A DNA stretch of 64,000 nucleotides from Desulfuromonadales bacterium (GTDB lineage Bacteria; Desulfobacterota; Desulfuromonadia; Geobacterales; Pseudopelobacteraceae), in assembly GCA_013349325.1 (NCBI GenBank), contig DUZX01000006.1:56286-120285 (forward strand), given 5' to 3'. The translations under genes and the position numbers were made by a program. Shown in pieces: positions 40,531 through 48,168 of the stretch. Every line of letters starts with the position of its first letter. The first letter of the stretch is position 1. Under the pieces are notes generated by a model that worked only from the letters and a program-made list of their open reading frames with translations, was not told the origin of the DNA and did no database searches.

Positions 40531-42060
40531 TCAGAAACTGAATCGATTCACCATCCTGGTTAGTTTTCCGACCTGGTTTTCCAGATTTTTCGCAGCACCG
40601 AGTGACTCAGCAGCTCCCTCGGCATTCTTGTCTGTTACTTCACTTATCTGCGCAGCCGTTTTACTGATTTGTTCAAGACCGGTAGTCTGCTCATGAATAC
40701 TTGCAGATATATCGTCTGCAAACGAACTGAGCGCATGTGCTCCCTTTACGGCGCCTTCAAGCTGCGTATTAATCTCTTCTGAAAGCTGTACTCCGTTTTT
40801 AGAAAGAGATGCCGACGCTCTGGTCAGATCACTGGTCTTGTTGGCGGCATCAGCGGACCTGACCGCCAGGCTGTGAATTTCATCCGTCATGTCCTTGAAT
40901 TCGTTGCCCGCCCCCTCAACATGAGCAGCTTCAATGGCGGCATTAACGCCGAGAAGGTTTGAGAACCGGGCAACAGTCATCAGATTGGCAATAAGTTCAC
41001 CAAACTCCGCCTGTTGTTCTTCACCCATTTTCTTTTCAAATGCCTTCATGGCATGAGCCGTTTCAGTGCATTGTCGCGACAATTTGCGGATTTCCTGGGC
41101 AACGACTCCAAACCCTCCAGCGGAAATGCGCATTCTCACCGCTTTCTCCACTGCGCTGCCGGCCAGTGTCCCGGTTTCCTTGGCGATACCGTCAATTTCA
41201 TTTGCAATGAAAGTTGTTTTTTCGGCTGCGCCACTAATGTCCCCAATGGAGATAACCATACGGTTCATGGATTCTTTTGCTTTCAGAATTGAGTCTGTTG
41301 CATTTTTTGCTTCTGCATGCGCAGCAGCGGTGCTTTGAGCACTGTGGGAGGCACTCTCCGATAGGGTCGCAAGACTCATGGAGGTTTCGTTCAACTGAAC
41401 ACTCTGCTCTTCTGCCCCTTTCGTGACGACCGAACTGACGCGGGTAATCTGCCTGCCGACCTCAGATACAAGCCCAACTGTCTCGGATACCTGGGAGATC
41501 GCTTCGTGCAGCGACCCGGCAGTCGTATTCATTGCTTTTCTGATTGCGGCGTGATCACCACGATATTTGCCGTTCATACGCGCTTTCAGGTCATAGTGTG
41601 CCAGTTTGTCCAACACAGCTCCGGCCTCGTTTATAGGAGCAATAACAGCGTCCAGCGTAGAGTTCATGCCTCCGATCAAATCTTTCCAAATCCCCTCATA
41701 ATCCCAATCATTGCCGCGAGTTTTCAATTTACCCTGACTGACACTATTTATCAGGTGTTCCGTCTCCCCATGCATGCCGTAGAGGATCGCAAGCAGAGTG
41801 TTAATATTTTGTTTGATCTTGTTGAATTCACCCTGGTAATCATCTATTACAAACGGGGGGAGCTTGCCGTGAGCGATCTCATCAAGAGCATTTCCTGCGA
41901 GGCGCATGGGCGAGACCAGCGAGTCGATCATCTTATTGATCAGCTTGATTGTTTCGGCATCTTCCCCTTTCAATACCGCAACATCACCTCTTGAATCCAA
42001 CTCCCCTGCAATCATCGATTCGGATAACTGTTTGATAACCTCATACACAGACGCGCTCAT
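40531..42060 (-). CDS. Soluble MCP with tandem HAMP-like repeats, last gene of hydrogenase operon
   Basis: 509 residues, no membrane helix. Two or three HAMP-like units fill about 45-180 (DEIAHGKLPPF, NSVSQGKLKTR, DKLAHYDLKARM). The signalling part is odd: a first tip-like segment (283-330) keeps the GFGVVAQEIRKLSRQ end but lost the N-L-L-A core (reads ETGTLAGSAVEKAV), and a second (361-403) has SNLLGVNAAIEAA but a degraded continuation. So the canonical kinase/CheW-binding tip is split or duplicated and diverged. Starts 20 bases after the protease gene. Probably a cytoplasmic sensor or scaffold for the hydrogenase system. Confidence 0.88.
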   Translation of the reverse strand: MSASVYEVIKQLSESMIAGELDSRGDVAVLKGEDAETIKLINKMIDSLVSPMRLAGNALDEIAHGKLPPFVIDDYQGEFNKIKQNINTLLAILYGMHGETEHLINSVSQGKLKTRGNDWDYEGIWKDLIGGMNSTLDAVIAPINEAGAVLDKLAHYDLKARMNGKYRGDHAAIRKAMNTTAGSLHEAISQVSETVGLVSEVGRQITRVSSVVTKGAEEQSVQLNETSMSLATLSESASHSAQSTAAAHAEAKNATDSILKAKESMNRMVISIGDISGAAEKTTFIANEIDGIAKETGTLAGSAVEKAVRMRISAGGFGVVAQEIRKLSRQCTETAHAMKAFEKKMGEEQQAEFGELIANLMTVARFSNLLGVNAAIEAAHVEGAGNEFKDMTDEIHSLAVRSADAANKTSDLTRASASLSKNGVQLSEEINTQLEGAVKGAHALSSFADDISASIHEQTTGLEQISKTAAQISEVTDKNAEGAAESLGAAKNLENQVGKLTRMVNRFSF

Positions 42061-42079
42061 TAGTGCCCCCTTGCAACAA

Positions 42080-42571
42080 TCAGCAATTTTCCAGCTGGCT
42101 GCTTACAGTCGCTAAGTTTTGTATCAGTTCTTCAATGATAGTAACTGCCGTATCTATAGCGTCCTGAACCTCTACGGTCATAAATTCTTTGGTGCGGTTG
42201 AAACAGCGCCCCTCAATGCCCACCAGGGTAATCCTCTCCGGCATCGTGCCCGGATACAGAGTGGTACCGATTTCAATTGTCTCACGCAGACCAAGACCGT
42301 GTGATGATATCGCACTGCTTTCATACGGCAGTGATTCCCACGGAATTACGTGGACTGTTCCCGGTACGACACCGAGCTGCACGGCATCAACAACAATCAG
42401 GTCGGTTTCGCCTTCAAGCATCGGCAACAGGTCAATACCGCCGACACTGCAATATTCCAGTCGCGCCCCGCATCCCGAAAGCCTGTTATAGACTTCAAAA
42501 CCGACCGCGTCATCGGCAACCAGCTCGTTACCGATGCAGATGATTACTGCACTGCGGTCTGAAGTCGACAC
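42080..42571 (-). CDS. [NiFe] hydrogenase maturation protease (HyaD/HycI family)
   Basis: 163 residues, GTG start, overlapping the preceding ORF by 28 bases. Family motifs: IICIGNELVADDAVGF with the Ni-sensing Glu (GNELVADD), VDAVQLG and SSHGLGLRETI (His). It trims the C-terminus of the large subunit once nickel is in place; the large subunit encoded 0.7 kb upstream keeps a 23-residue C-terminal tail after its DPCxxCxxH motif, the expected substrate. Confidence 0.92.
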   Translation of the reverse strand: MSTSDRSAVIICIGNELVADDAVGFEVYNRLSGCGARLEYCSVGGIDLLPMLEGETDLIVVDAVQLGVVPGTVHVIPWESLPYESSAISSHGLGLRETIEIGTTLYPGTMPERITLVGIEGRCFNRTKEFMTVEVQDAIDTAVTIIEELIQNLATVSSQLENC

Positions 42572-42999
42572 TGGTCACCAACAGAATCAATGGTTGATTT
42601 GACAGGGCGACAGAGCAACCCGTTGATGATGCCATCAAAATACGAGTGGAACAGACGGCAGAGTGATCCTCCGGTTTCAATCTTGCGCACCGCGCACATA
42701 TCCCTGATGATGCATGACTTGAACAGCAGATCGGTACCGTCGAGGGTAAAATCAAATCCGGCACGCATCTGTTCAGCCAAAAGTTTGATAATTCCATCCA
42801 GTGTCGGATCGGTCAGGTGGACCGGGAGCTTGCTTGCGGTATCACGCCCGGCTATTCTGCCGACCGGCGCCGTATTACCGCCCATGATATTGTCAATCGT
42901 ACTGGCAAAGGCATCCAGCAGAAAGGCAACTTCAACCGTAGCCTTCTGGTAATCTTCCTGCGTAAGATCGATGATATATTGAGAGTCTGATGTGTTCAT
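42544..42999 (-). CDS. Cysteine-containing small protein B of the hydrogenase-chemotaxis operon
   Basis: 151 residues, no signal or membrane helix; no family recognised with confidence. The C-terminal half contains LLFKSCIIRDMC, GGSLCRLFHSYFDGIINGLL and GDQC. The same pattern (F-x-x-C-x-I-R, G-S-L-C, F-x-G, G-x-x-x-C) occurs in the protein encoded at 45612-46106, so the two appear to be diverged paralogues, one on each side of the hydrogenase genes. The three shared Cys could bind a metal or cluster. Resemblance to V4R-type small-molecule domains was considered but not shown. Overlaps ferredoxin stop by four bases. Confidence 0.72.
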   Translation of the reverse strand: MNTSDSQYIIDLTQEDYQKATVEVAFLLDAFASTIDNIMGGNTAPVGRIAGRDTASKLPVHLTDPTLDGIIKLLAEQMRAGFDFTLDGTDLLFKSCIIRDMCAVRKIETGGSLCRLFHSYFDGIINGLLCRPVKSTIDSVGDQCRLQTAVQ

Positions 43000-43250
43000 A
43001 GGAACTTACCCATCCTTTGGCAGAATTCGGCATCACGGTAAAAGTTTTTTACCGCATGATAGTCAGTATGCGTAATAGCATTGGACGGACAGATATAGGA
43101 ACAGGAAAGGCATGCGATACAGTCATCAGCATGCTTGACGACACAGAGGCGTTTTTCCGTATCAAGTTCGAACACCTTGGTAGGACAGATGTCGATACAT
43201 AATTCGCAGCCGCGGCACGACTGCTCGTGAACGGTTATTTCAAGTGACAT
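42996..43250 (-). CDS. 2[4Fe-4S] ferredoxin
   Basis: 84 residues from the ATG at 43250 (SD CCGGAGG), directly after the hydrogenase large subunit. Two complete cluster motifs: CRGCELCIDICP and CIACLSCSYICP, the standard bacterial pair, followed by a short C-terminal helix. Likely carries electrons to or from the hydrogenase small subunit, taking the place of the diaphorase subunits found in NAD-linked enzymes, which are absent here. The longer upstream reading frame overlaps the large-subunit gene and is not used. Confidence 0.92.
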   Translation of the reverse strand: MSLEITVHEQSCRGCELCIDICPTKVFELDTEKRLCVVKHADDCIACLSCSYICPSNAITHTDYHAVKNFYRDAEFCQRMGKFL

Positions 43251-43255
43251 TGCGC

Positions 43256-44668
43256 TTACCTCCGGATGGTCTTGGCGGTTGCGCCGCCTCTGCTGATGGT
43301 TATTTCCATGGGCATCCTGCCGACTGCGTGAGTCGCGCAGGAGAGGCACGGGTCGTAGCAGCGAATACTGAATTCTACGGCATTCAACAGTGCAGTATCG
43401 TCGGTTTTACCAATGACGTGTGATTGCGCCGCCTGCTCAATGGATCGGTTTATGATGGCATAATTCTGCTGGGTAGCCACAATGAGATTGGCTGCACGGA
43501 TAATTCCGTTTTCGTCTATCTCGTAGTCATGGATCAGCGTTCCTCGCGGGGCTTCAACATGACCGACACCTCTCCCCCCCTTGAACATCACCGGTATGCG
43601 GGTTTCCCCCCAAATTGCCGCATCATTGACGATTTCATCAGCACGCTCGATCGCCCAGATAGTCTCGACCAGCTTGGCGTAAGTCTGGAATACGGTCAGG
43701 TGACAGGGACTACCGCCGAGTTTGGCAAATTCGGCATATTCGGCATCAGCCAGTTCAGTGCCAAAGCTCCTCATGGCATTCATCCTCGCCATGGGACCGA
43801 CACGGTATTCATGCATACCATCGAGATTAAAGTGCACTTTCTTCATGTATGACCAGTCAACGACAGATTCCACCAGATATTTGTCGTAATCTTCGACTCC
43901 GAATTCGATCATTGTCGCGCCGGTTTCGTCAATCGCCCGCAATTGCCCTTCTATCAGGGAAACCCGGTCATTCATTACCGTTCCCAGGCCCCATGACGGT
44001 GCTATCCAGTCGTTGAGTATAGCCGGATGTTTATCCAGAGCATTGAGCAGCAGGCCCTTGACGGCAGGAACGACAGCAGGAAGCATTGAGCGGGCTTCCG
44101 TAATCCATTCCTGGATTATATTCTTCTTCTCCTGGTCCAGGACAAAGGTAATACCTCCGGCAACGGAAGTAACCGGATGAGTCCCCCGGCCACCCACCAT
44201 CTCGTTGATCTTTTGCCCTATGGTACGAAGACGCAGAGCGATTTTGGCAAGCTCCGGGTTCGCCTGGACGATGCCGACAACATTTCTGGTGGCCGGATCG
44301 GCATCAAGCCCCATTACCAGATCAGGCCCCTGCAACACAAAGATGGAAAGACTGTGCGAGTGGATGATATGCCCCATATACATCAGTTCACGCAACAACA
44401 TGGCGGCAGGCGGGGCTTTAACACCGGCGGCATGGTCAAGGGCATTGGAGGCGGCAATATGATGAGCCGTCGGACAGACTCCGCAGATACGGGCGGTAAT
44501 ATGCGGCATACGGTCAGCTTCCATGCCGATGAGGATCTTTTCAAATCCGCGCAGTTCGTTGACGACAAGCCCGGCGTTTTCGAGATTACCATTGTCATCC
44601 AGATTTATGAATACCTTGGCATGCCCCTCTATCCTGGTGACCGGATCTATTTTAATGGTCTTGTTCAT
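43256..44668 (-). CDS. [NiFe] hydrogenase large subunit (cytosolic, group 3-like)
   Basis: 470 residues with both nickel-binding pairs: RICGVCPTAHH (Cys62, Cys65) and DPCLSCATH (Cys441, Cys444, His447), plus RGTHPVTSVAGG. Catalytic subunit. No twin-arginine signal in its partner, so the enzyme is cytosolic, and the sequence resembles Mvh/Hox-type (group 3) enzymes. The tail after His447 (23 residues) implies proteolytic maturation, and the protease is in the operon; the Hyp accessory genes are not in the window. Overlaps the small-subunit gene by four bases. Confidence 0.93.
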   Translation of the reverse strand: MNKTIKIDPVTRIEGHAKVFINLDDNGNLENAGLVVNELRGFEKILIGMEADRMPHITARICGVCPTAHHIAASNALDHAAGVKAPPAAMLLRELMYMGHIIHSHSLSIFVLQGPDLVMGLDADPATRNVVGIVQANPELAKIALRLRTIGQKINEMVGGRGTHPVTSVAGGITFVLDQEKKNIIQEWITEARSMLPAVVPAVKGLLLNALDKHPAILNDWIAPSWGLGTVMNDRVSLIEGQLRAIDETGATMIEFGVEDYDKYLVESVVDWSYMKKVHFNLDGMHEYRVGPMARMNAMRSFGTELADAEYAEFAKLGGSPCHLTVFQTYAKLVETIWAIERADEIVNDAAIWGETRIPVMFKGGRGVGHVEAPRGTLIHDYEIDENGIIRAANLIVATQQNYAIINRSIEQAAQSHVIGKTDDTALLNAVEFSIRCYDPCLSCATHAVGRMPMEITISRGGATAKTIRR

Positions 44669-45615
44669 GCCGATGTCCTCCCCGCTTCATAATCTTCATT
44701 TTCATCTTCTATCCATTTCCGGATATGAAACGTCGGCTTGCTGCCGATCATTCTTGTCGCCATAGTATATGAATAATGGGACTTGGAGGTCCGTTCCAGT
44801 GAAGCCACTATTTTATTATGTTCAATTTTGGTCAATCGCGACATTCGATCGGCAATTTCCGTCCTGATATCCCTGTTCGGCTCCGTCAGAATCTGCATCG
44901 TTGCCCCGGCGCACCCCGTACAGGGGATTCCGTTGGCAGGACACGGCGCAAGACAGCGGTCAATGGTTACCGACCCCATGCAGGTGTACCCCTGACTTAA
45001 AAAGCATTGCTCGGCATTCGGGAATCCTTCCGTATTGCTACGCAGTTCGCTGATATCTGTTTTTTCCATACTCCGTGTGCATTTCGCGCAGACTGAGCGC
45101 CTGTTAACCTCCGGTTGACGGCCTTCAACCAGTGAAGAAAGGGCTTCAAAGACAAAGGCCGGGTGGGGGGGACATCCCGGCAGGTAGAGATCAACATCGA
45201 TTACTGAGTCAAGTGTGGAGACAACGGATTCAAGTGGTGAAACCTGACTGCCGGGGGGATTGGAAGAGGTGGTCGTTTTGTTCTCAAGATAGACCGCTCG
45301 ACCAATTTCAGCCGGGGTGTGGATATTGCCTGCCCCTGCCGGGCCGCCAAATACAGCACAAGATCCCCAGGCGATAACAATATCGCATGATTTGCGCATC
45401 TCGATGGCTGCGAGGCGGTCATGCTCATTACGGATGGCCCCGGAAACCAAACCGACCGTCGCATGCGGATAATCTTTGATATCAGTAAGAACCGGGCAGC
45501 GCTGAATTTTCACCGCCTGAAGAACATTAAGGATTTTTTCGTGCAGATCGACAATTGCTATATGGCAACCGGAGCAGTCGCTGAGCCACTCGGTGTTGAT
45601 GGAGACTTCACTCAT
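44665..45615 (-). CDS. [NiFe] hydrogenase small subunit
   Basis: 316 residues. Proximal cluster ligands are visible in WLSDCSGCHIAIVDLHE (Cys14, Cys17), GSCAVFGG and LPGCPPHP. A second set (SVCAKCTRS, CFLSQGYTCMG, DRCLAPCPANGIPCTGC) in the C-terminal half can hold the further clusters. No Tat signal. The longer C-terminal region than the minimal Mvh/Hox small subunit suggests three clusters. Starts overlapping the preceding small gene by four bases. Confidence 0.92.
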   Translation of the reverse strand: MSEVSINTEWLSDCSGCHIAIVDLHEKILNVLQAVKIQRCPVLTDIKDYPHATVGLVSGAIRNEHDRLAAIEMRKSCDIVIAWGSCAVFGGPAGAGNIHTPAEIGRAVYLENKTTTSSNPPGSQVSPLESVVSTLDSVIDVDLYLPGCPPHPAFVFEALSSLVEGRQPEVNRRSVCAKCTRSMEKTDISELRSNTEGFPNAEQCFLSQGYTCMGSVTIDRCLAPCPANGIPCTGCAGATMQILTEPNRDIRTEIADRMSRLTKIEHNKIVASLERTSKSHYSYTMATRMIGSKPTFHIRKWIEDENEDYEAGRTSA

Positions 45616-46106
45616 GACGCCCTCCTGATTGTCAGCTTTTTATAACAGGCGTTCTCACCGGCGTGGACGATTTCCAGCGACGACTCCTGCCCCATGATGT
45701 TTTGCAGAGCACCGGCAAAAAAACCGTACATCATGTTACAGAGGGAACCTTTCTGGGCATGACCAAAACGGAATAGTGACTGGCGAATCATGCAGTCCCG
45801 AAAGACAAGCATGACATGAGTCCCCTCATCATCTTCCTGGACGACTGTTTCCTGATCGTGGGTTTTGAACGCTTCAAACAGCCAGAGGTAATCGTTCTTT
45901 GCCAAAACCGTTCTGGTTGAATCAAGGGCCTGTAGAATGTCGCTCGTCTGAGGCACTCCGGCGGACATTTTTTTGCCAAGATTTACCCCGGCCAGATAGG
46001 ATATACTGTTGGCCGATTCGCCAATAGCCTGCTCCGTACCTGATGCAATAGCGCCCAGAAATACCATGGCGTCCTGTAAGGCTAGCCTTTGCCGGCTTGT
46101 CTCCAT
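45612..46106 (-). CDS. Cysteine-containing small protein A of the hydrogenase-chemotaxis operon
   Basis: 164 residues from the ATG at 46106 (SD GGGGG). Soluble; family not recognised. C-terminal half has VFRDCMIRQSLFRFGHAQ, GSLCNMMYGFFAGALQ and GENACYKK, matching the paralogue at 42544-42999 in order and spacing. Lies between cheW (14 bases upstream) and the small subunit (4-base overlap), a strong sign that it works with the hydrogenase and the chemotaxis proteins. Possible roles are sensor, adaptor or redox relay. Confidence 0.72.
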   Translation of the reverse strand: METSRQRLALQDAMVFLGAIASGTEQAIGESANSISYLAGVNLGKKMSAGVPQTSDILQALDSTRTVLAKNDYLWLFEAFKTHDQETVVQEDDEGTHVMLVFRDCMIRQSLFRFGHAQKGSLCNMMYGFFAGALQNIMGQESSLEIVHAGENACYKKLTIRRAS

Positions 46107-46119
46107 TGACAACCCCCTT

Positions 46120-46560
46120 TTATACAAGATGTTCAAGATTTAAGTAGACTACCAGTTTCTTATTGATATCAAGAATCCCTTCGATCCATGGCTGCGCGGC
46201 TGTATTTATGGGGGGGGGGAGGATGTCGCTTTTGTTGACGCGGATGACGTCTGAAATTTCATCGATGATAAATCCGGTAAGTTCACTCTTCAGGTCCATA
46301 ACGGCAATGCAACACATGCTGTTATCGTCATTGTCGGGAAATCCAAAGCAGTTACGAAGGGATATGATGGGTATAATGGAACCACGAAGGTTGATGATAC
46401 CCTTGACGTAAGGAGGGGAATTTGCTGTCTTGGTTATTTCCGTCATATTGGTTATTTCTCTAACCCGCATGACATCAACGCCGTATTCTTCTCCGTTGAG
46501 AAGAAATGTGGCCAGTTGAATGCTTGTGCCTGAAGCAGGTGTGCTCAAAAGACCCCCCAT
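46120..46560 (-). CDS. cheW: CheW coupling protein, first gene of the hydrogenase operon
   Basis: 146 residues from the ATG at 46560; a TTG 22 codons earlier is possible and neither has a strong SD. Standard CheW core: ATFLLNGEEYGVDVMRVREI, YVKGIINLRGSIIPIISLR, TGFIIDEISDVIRV and the ILDINKKLVVYLNLE ending. CheW bridges MCPs to CheA. Being transcribed with a hydrogenase and a soluble MCP is unusual. No cheA or cheY is in the window. Upstream promoter not convincingly seen. Confidence 0.93.
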   Translation of the reverse strand: MGGLLSTPASGTSIQLATFLLNGEEYGVDVMRVREITNMTEITKTANSPPYVKGIINLRGSIIPIISLRNCFGFPDNDDNSMCCIAVMDLKSELTGFIIDEISDVIRVNKSDILPPPINTAAQPWIEGILDINKKLVVYLNLEHLV

Positions 46561-46799
46561 TTGTAATTGGAGCGGAGTAAAAGCAACGGCAGTACAGTGT
46601 TTAGCATTTCTTAAAATCAGATGCAATGTACAATTTTGATTCTTTCATACAATAGTTTGGTATCAGGAATAACGGATGGTCTTCCTGTGACAAACATGCG
46701 AAAAACAGGCGGCGCAATCAATTGAGGACAGTATAAATTTCTCTCTGATTTCCCTCCACGATCTCTGCAACAAGCCTCAGTACAATTGTTTCACCACAC

Positions 46800-46955
46800 G
46801 GTTTTGGTGACGTGCCTTAGCGGGCACGGGTACAAGGGAAGAGGGTGAAACTCCCTCGCTGTCCCGCAACTGTACACAGGCGATGAACGCCGCAATATGC
46901 CACTGGATTTTCCGGGAAGGCGCGGCCAGTAAGATGACCCTGAAGCCAGGAAAGC
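46800..46955 (+). promoter_or_regulatory. Cobalamin (B12) riboswitch, apparently orphaned
   Basis: Conserved elements in order: GGTGACGTGCC, CGGGCACGGG, AGGGAAGAGGGTGAAACTCC, TCGCTGTCCCGCAACTGT, the B12-box ATGCCACTGG and CCTGAAGCCAGGA. All point to a coenzyme-B12 aptamer on the plus strand. What follows is REP-like repeat and transposase remnant, not a B12 uptake or synthesis gene, so it no longer controls an obvious target. Confidence 0.92.
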
Positions 46956-46960
46956 CTCTG

Positions 46961-47038
46961 AATCCTCTGGGGTCAGGCTTGACTTTCGGACATTTAATGA
47001 ATCCTCTGGGGTCAGGCTTGACTTTCGGACATTTAATG
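46961..47038 (+). repeat. REP-like tandem 39-base repeat (left end of RAYT element)
   Basis: Two perfect copies of a 39-base unit (46961-46999, 47000-47038) containing CTCTGGGGTCAGGCTTGAC and TTTCGGACATT. The reverse complement of the same unit, imperfect, is at 48849-48882. Together they bracket the transposase remnants and the cargo between them. Confidence 0.85.
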
Positions 47039-47051
47039 ATAAACTGCCGTC

Positions 47052-47150
47052 ATGGCTCGTAAACCTCGCACACAGAAAGGCGATAAAGAGTACTCATTGT
47101 CGGAGGTTAATCCTACAGCGCCAACCAGCACTGCACAATTGACGTGGTAA
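47052..47150 (+). pseudogene. N-terminal remnant of REP-associated tyrosine transposase (RAYT)
   Basis: Starts MARKPR, the common beginning of RAYT (TnpA_REP) proteins, 13 bases after the repeats, and then runs 26 residues (TQKGDKEY...) without further similarity to a stop at 47148-47150. The remainder of a roughly 250-residue protein is missing here; a C-terminal part in the same orientation lies at 48621-48761. Confidence 0.6.
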
Positions 47151-47205
47151 CAACCCCAAGCAGACCAAGAGCAGCTAAAACGATTAAGACAATTATGATG
47201 TTCAT
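47113..47205 (-). CDS. Putative 30-residue membrane peptide
   Basis: ATG at 47205 with SD GGGGGA five bases upstream. The 30 residues are nearly all hydrophobic (MNIIIVLIVLAALGLLGVV, then a short tail ending WLAL), predicting one membrane helix. It lies 48 bases downstream of the YecR-like lipoprotein gene on the same strand. It overlaps the transposase remnant on the other strand. Unproven; the good SD and composition are the only evidence. Confidence 0.45.
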   Translation of the reverse strand: MNIIIVLIVLAALGLLGVVTTSIVQCWLAL

Positions 47206-47253
47206 ATAAATCCCCCATTTCTCTGTTTTAAGTATTCCGCTCCACCCGCCAAT

Positions 47254-47559
47254 TCATCTCCCGGTACACTGAAAATCGGCAAACACTCTCCATGCAACGC
47301 ATCCGTACTGATTTCGTGCCGTGCATGGTTGATGCGCGCCGCCGAATGCCTCGGAACCTGTGTACCCCCATGCTCGGCATCGCTCGGTAGCCAGTTTAAC
47401 TCCTTGACCCGGTTCAAATTGAGGCTTCTCAAACGCGCCGTATTCAAACGCAAGTCGCACTGTGCCATCTGCCCGACTGCCACCAATTGCGCTCCACTGT
47501 TTTGGGGTTGCGCAACCGGCAACTGAGACCGCAATAAACACCAATAAAATCCTGAACAT
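47254..47559 (-). CDS. YecR-like lipoprotein, copy 1
   Basis: 101 residues from the ATG at 47559 (SD GGAGG). Lipoprotein signal with SVAGC (Cys at about 15), then TPKQWSAIGGSRADGTVRLAF, RCRAWGYTGSEAFGG and a Cys-rich end CTARNQYGC...FQC, the pattern of YecR proteins, which are outer-membrane lipoproteins linked to flagellar regulons in enterics. A near-identical copy is at 50467-50775. Whether it serves motility here is unknown. Its leader carries the three-copy repeat. Confidence 0.85.
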   Translation of the reverse strand: MFRILLVFIAVSVAGCATPKQWSAIGGSRADGTVRLAFEYGAFEKPQFEPGQGVKLATERCRAWGYTGSEAFGGAHQPCTARNQYGCVAWRVFADFQCTGR

Positions 47560-47604
47560 CACTATCCTCCTTTCCAGTCCGAAGACAGAAGATCACAAAT
47601 TCAC

Positions 47605-47654
47605 TTGTGTGATGCCAGTATCCGTCATGCAGAAGACAGGTGGTGTCGTATTTT
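47605..47654 (-). repeat. Shared leader repeat, copy 1
   Basis: Contains CCAGTATCCG...CATGC and GACAGGTGGTGTCGTATTTT (plus-strand spelling). The same block precedes the second YecR copy (50828-50880) and the small lipoprotein (52790-52842), so it is probably a promoter with 5' leader on the minus strand. Confidence 0.75.
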
Positions 47655-47838
47655 TACTTATTTTTGTGTGGGAAATTTTATTTGAGGTGGCTGGTCGACA
47701 GCATTACCTTTGCCAGAACTCTTCGGGACAAGGCACAGAAGCGAGAATTATCATGATTATCTGCGACGCCGATATTATGCAGCAAAATCAAGCCCACGCT
47801 CTATTGGCATCATGGCGTGGTAGAAAAGCAATTCTGTT

Positions 47839-48168
47839 TCACATCTTCTGCACAGCATCGATCAATTTTGGAAGATCGTTGAAAATTGTATTCCACACAA
47901 TCTCCAGATCAACTCCAAAATACTCGTGCGCCAGCAGATTTCGAAAATCCTTGATGTCCTGCCACGGAATGTCAGGATATCCACCCTTCAGTTCGGCAGA
48001 TAGTTTGCCCACCGCCTCACCGATAATTTCAAACTCCCGGATCACCGCTGAGTAGCGCATTCGGTCATGCACAAAGTCATCACATGTTACACCCTGAACA
48101 TACGACCGGATGGCCGTTCCCGCCTCAAGAATGTCCTGACAGTAGAGAAGCTGCGGACGCTCAGGCAT
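47839..48168 (-). CDS. hepT: HepT-like RNase toxin
   Basis: 109 residues, HEPN fold. The catalytic motif RNLLAHEY (RX4HXY) is intact at about 79-86. Start overlaps the stop of the nucleotidyltransferase partner by eight bases. In characterised HepT/MntA pairs the toxin is an RNase that the antitoxin disables by AMPylation of the Tyr next to the catalytic His; the Tyr is present here. Orientation and overlap support a working pair within the accessory island. Confidence 0.9.
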   Translation of the reverse strand: MPERPQLLYCQDILEAGTAIRSYVQGVTCDDFVHDRMRYSAVIREFEIIGEAVGKLSAELKGGYPDIPWQDIKDFRNLLAHEYFGVDLEIVWNTIFNDLPKLIDAVQKM

